From assembly GCA_900550415.1 (NCBI GenBank), contig URSO01000018.1, positions 1 to 32,507 of the forward strand: a stretch of DNA of 32,507 bases, given 5' to 3'. This document shows, in pieces, positions 30,053 through 32,507 of this stretch (the first letter of the stretch is position 1; the number at the start of each line of letters is the position of its first letter). Both the position numbers and the translations under genes were made by a program. Source of the stretch: an uncultured Collinsella sp. Its GTDB lineage: Bacteria; Actinomycetota; Coriobacteriia; Coriobacteriales; Coriobacteriaceae. The notes beneath the pieces were generated by a model. The model was not told where the DNA came from, ran no database searches, and saw nothing but the letters and a program-made list of their open reading frames with translations.

Positions 30053-31333
30053 ATGCTCGCCCCTCTTTTCTCAAAGCCTCAATCGTCGCTGTCCGCGCAG
30101 GCTAAACGCCTGGTGGCAATGCGCTTCCTCATCTACACCGGCTTTCAGACCAGTTACTTTATCGGCGTCATCGGAACTCTCACCTATGCGGACGACGCTT
30201 CGGTCGTCGCGACATCGCTGGCGGTCCTGTTTATGAATGTATTTGTGATCCTGGGATCCTTTGCGGGTGGAGCGGCGCTTGACGCTTGGGGTCCGTGCCG
30301 GCATTTCCGGGCGAGTATCGTCGGCACGTTGGCAACCGGCGCGGCAATCCTCGCCTTTGGCAGCGCGACCGGAACAGTCCTTGCCGGCGCGGTACTCCTG
30401 GGCTTTACGATTGGATTCGCCCAACCCATCGCAACGTCCTATCCGGCCTACCTCACCAACGACCCCGTCGAGCTCAAAGACATCAACTCCGCCATTGCCA
30501 TGTTCTCAAACGTGAGTATTATCGTCGGACCCACGTTGGGTGGCTTTGTCGCGGCGGCTGCGTCGTCGCGTGCGGTGTTCGCGCTCATGATGCTCTTTAC
30601 CGTGCTGGCGTTCGTCGTCGGTTGGGGCTTTAGGCCGCAGACCGGCCATGTCGCCGGGCATGCGGATGCCGATTCGGCAGAGGAAGGGGAGCGTGCGGGA
30701 CAAAGCTCCAACCTCAGCACGTCCGCCCGCGCCACCTTCGCAGCCAGCATCAAGACGGTCTTCACCAACAGCGTCCTCGCGCTACTTTTCTGCATCATTT
30801 TTCTTTCGAACTTTGGCTACGGTGCCTTCGATCCGCTGGAGTCGTTCTTCTACCGCGATGTCCTGCACGTCGGTGTCGAATGGATGGGCTGGCTCTCGTC
30901 GGCCTCGGGCGTGGGCGCGCTGCTGGGCGCCATTGTTGCGCTCCGTTTGCCGCCGCACTTGGTCAACCTCAAAACGCTGCTCGTGGCGCTTATGTCCGTG
31001 GGCTTGGGAAGCCTGCTCTATGTGGGGACGTCGTACGTGGGTGTGGCCCTTGTCGGCCAGATCGCCCTGGGCATAGCTTGGGGCATCGTCAACCCGCTCC
31101 ACAACACGATCGTGCAAACGACGGCACCACTCGAACAGCTCGGTCGCGTGAACTCGGTCATGGGCTTTGGCAATATGTTCGCCGGCGTGGCGCCGCTGGC
31201 GATTGCCCCGTGGCTGGCGGCGACATTTGGCGTGCAGCAGACACTCGTAGGGGCGGGCATGGTCGTGACGGCGGTTCCCGCGGCGCTGCTGCTGTTTGGA
31301 CGCCGGCATTTGGATCGTGCCGCAAAGCAGTAA
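30053..31333 (+). CDS. MFS transporter
   Basis: A 426-residue permease of the major facilitator superfamily with about 12 membrane helices in two six-helix halves. A 30-40 residue charged loop in the middle (HADADSAEEGERAGQSS) marks the join. The chain starts MLAPLFSKPQSSLSAQAKRLVAMRFLIYTG and ends with a basic tail. The ATG at 30053 follows AAGGAG; the frame back to 30014 lacks one. It resembles DHA-type drug exporters (family DHA3), but the substrate cannot be told. The stop is 1 nt before a palindromic repeat that may terminate it. Confidence 0.88.
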   Translation: MLAPLFSKPQSSLSAQAKRLVAMRFLIYTGFQTSYFIGVIGTLTYADDASVVATSLAVLFMNVFVILGSFAGGAALDAWGPCRHFRASIVGTLATGAAILAFGSATGTVLAGAVLLGFTIGFAQPIATSYPAYLTNDPVELKDINSAIAMFSNVSIIVGPTLGGFVAAAASSRAVFALMMLFTVLAFVVGWGFRPQTGHVAGHADADSAEEGERAGQSSNLSTSARATFAASIKTVFTNSVLALLFCIIFLSNFGYGAFDPLESFFYRDVLHVGVEWMGWLSSASGVGALLGAIVALRLPPHLVNLKTLLVALMSVGLGSLLYVGTSYVGVALVGQIALGIAWGIVNPLHNTIVQTTAPLEQLGRVNSVMGFGNMFAGVAPLAIAPWLAATFGVQQTLVGAGMVVTAVPAALLLFGRRHLDRAAKQ

Positions 31334-31398
31334 AAACCATCACAACATTCGATGAAAATCGCGATTTTGCCAAAAAACATCGAATGTTGTGATGGTTT
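31334..31398 (-). repeat. Palindromic repeat (AAACCATCACAACATTCGA), copy 3, opposite orientation
   Basis: The 19-bp arms match the other two copies, but the loop reads as their reverse complement, so this copy is inverted. It sits immediately after the MFS stop codon and may end that transcript. Confidence 0.85.
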
Positions 31399-31416
31399 GG
31401 CCCGCAAACGTCACTT

Positions 31417-31450
31417 CCACCACAAAGGGGGCCAGGCACCTTTGTGGTGG
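31417..31450. repeat. CCACAAAGG hairpin repeat, copy 2
   Basis: Perfect 12-bp arms CCACCACAAAGG / CCTTTGTGGTGG. GCAAACGTC stands just before it, as it does before copy 1, so the repeated unit is larger than the hairpin. Confidence 0.72.
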
Positions 31451-31543
31451 TTTTGCACCAAAGCGCCCCGTGCGCGCCTTGGTATACCATGTACGCCGTT
31501 TGCGAATACACCCCACATCGCCGCACAACCCAGAAAGGCTCCC

Positions 31544-32365
31544 ATGGACACCACCTTTAGCCACATCAAAGCCGTGTTCTGCGATATCGACGGCACGCTG
31601 CTCACGAGCCAGCACACGGTGTCCCCGCGCACCGTGGCGGCGATCCGCGCCCTGCGCGAGCGTGGCGTGCTCTTTGGCCTGTGCACCGGGCGTGACGCCC
31701 ACGCGACCGAGGCCATGTACGAGCTCTGGGGCATCGAAGGCCTGGTAGACGTGCTGGTGGGCTGTGGCGGTGCCGAGGTCATTGACCGCGCGCACGACAT
31801 CAACGAGCTGAGCTATCCGCTGCCGGGCGAGACCATCGCGCGCATCTGCAAGCACATGGCGGACCTTCCGGCAACGCCCGTCTGCCCCCGAGACGGCGTG
31901 TTCTACGTGCCCGAGAGCAACGCATGCGTCGAGCACCTGTCGCGCGTCGACGGCGTGCCCTACCAGGTGGTCGATTTTGCCGAGTTTTTGCGTGAGCCGC
32001 AGCCCAAGGTGATGTTTACCATGGCGCCCGAGGTAATGCCGCGGGTGATTGAGCGGGCGTCGACGTTTGCCGATAACACTGTTAAGGCGGCGGCTCTGCA
32101 AACCACGCAGCGGCTCTACGAGTTCATGGATCCGCGCGTGTCCAAGACGCGCGGCCTTGTGCGCGTGGCGGAGCTCAACGACATGGAGCTCCAGAACATC
32201 TGCGTGTTTGGCGATGCGGACAACGACACCTGCATGGTGGCTGACGCCGGCGTGGGTGTGGCCATGGCAAATGGCAGCGAGGCCACCCGCTCCGCCGCCG
32301 ACTTTGTAACCGCCAGCAACGACAAAGACGGCATCGCGATCTTTATCCAGGAGCATCTGCTGTAG
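31544..32365 (+). CDS. Cof-type HAD phosphatase
   Basis: A 273-residue phosphatase of the HAD superfamily, Cof/YidA subtype, which removes phosphate from sugar phosphates, FMN or similar small molecules in the cytosol. Motif I is CDIDGTLL (nucleophile Asp14, general acid Asp16), motif II CTGRDA, motif III a Lys in the QPKVMF or TVKAAAL region, and motif IV FGDADNDTCM. The large C2 cap lies between motifs II and IV. AGAAAGGCTCCC precedes the ATG at 31544; the longer open frame runs back through two repeats and is rejected. Substrate unknown. Confidence 0.92.
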   Translation: MDTTFSHIKAVFCDIDGTLLTSQHTVSPRTVAAIRALRERGVLFGLCTGRDAHATEAMYELWGIEGLVDVLVGCGGAEVIDRAHDINELSYPLPGETIARICKHMADLPATPVCPRDGVFYVPESNACVEHLSRVDGVPYQVVDFAEFLREPQPKVMFTMAPEVMPRVIERASTFADNTVKAAALQTTQRLYEFMDPRVSKTRGLVRVAELNDMELQNICVFGDADNDTCMVADAGVGVAMANGSEATRSAADFVTASNDKDGIAIFIQEHLL

Positions 32366-32378
32366 CGCCTGGGGGCAG

Positions 32379-32410
32379 CCACAAAGAGGGCAGAGCGCCT
32401 TTGTGGTGGT
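32379..32410. repeat. CCACAAAGG hairpin repeat, copy 3
   Basis: CCACAAAG...CCTTTGTGG with an interrupted left arm, 13 nt after the HAD stop, beside a true terminator. Confidence 0.65.
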
Positions 32411-32416
32411 TTTCCA

Positions 32417-32451
32417 AGCGTCCCAACAGTCGATTGTTGGGACGCTTTTTT
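32417..32451 (+). terminator. Terminator after the HAD phosphatase gene
   Basis: Perfect 12-bp stem AGCGTCCCAACA / TGTTGGGACGCT (32417-32428, 32435-32446) followed by a T-run. The last 56 bases of the window show nothing else. Confidence 0.9.
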
Positions 32452-32507
32452 GGGCTCTTCGGGGGTTTGTGTGGGTTAGCCGCCCGGTAAAAGTGCCCGC
32501 CTAGCAG

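Overview
The window reads as ordinary chromosome from a high-GC anaerobic actinobacterium of the Coriobacteriia, most like Collinsella. This rests on protein style, strong GC bias at third codon positions, a tandem feoA-feoA-feoB locus with the FeoB-associated Cys-rich peptide, a GlnR-like orphan regulator beside glnA, and many short palindromic intergenic repeats. The genus call is inference; no search was run. No rRNA, tRNA, CRISPR array, transposase or prophage gene was seen.

Layout. 1-4240: a repeat element, an HPr-like phosphocarrier, then an iron(II) uptake locus (feoA, feoA, feoB, Cys-rich membrane peptide) with two candidate metal-responsive sites. 4262-9145: an old-yellow-enzyme type flavin/Fe-S oxidoreductase, an AlbA_2/Schlafen-type regulator behind a strong palindromic promoter, a 540-base gap holding 10-bp phased repeats and a structured element, and a GntR regulator. 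9271-12478: a LacI regulator, type I glutamine synthetase and a GlnR-like winged-helix regulator. 12530-13560: an AT-richer island with a broken C39-like peptidase-fold gene and two small unknown genes. 13725-17861: a membrane-anchored HtrA protease and NAD-dependent DNA ligase, separated by a 203-bp element with 29-bp inverted ends. 17897-19461 (minus): a second AT-richer island with a Tat-exported C39-like protein and a small lipoprotein. 19570-21830 (minus): a MATE exporter and its MerR regulator. 22092-25812: an overlapping gene pair for a heterodimeric ABC exporter. 26027-27064: a putative PD-(D/E)XK nuclease-fold protein flanked by directly repeated palindromes. 27298-29659: moaA and a moaC-mobB fusion for molybdenum cofactor synthesis. 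30053-32365: an MFS transporter and a Cof-type HAD phosphatase.

How parts fit. The feo genes form one iron(II) import system. The GlnR-like regulator and glnA probably form a nitrogen-control unit, since a GlnR-box-like sequence lies upstream of glnA. MATE and MerR look like a self-regulated efflux operon, with a 19-bp-spacer MerR-type promoter. The two AT-rich islands hold a similar pairing of a C39-like protein with a small membrane-anchored or lipid-anchored protein; one copy is decayed and the other intact.

The strongest unexplained signal outside genes is the load of palindromic repeats: at least five families occur more than once in 32 kb, one copy supplies the coding end of an ABC transporter gene, and others flank single genes.
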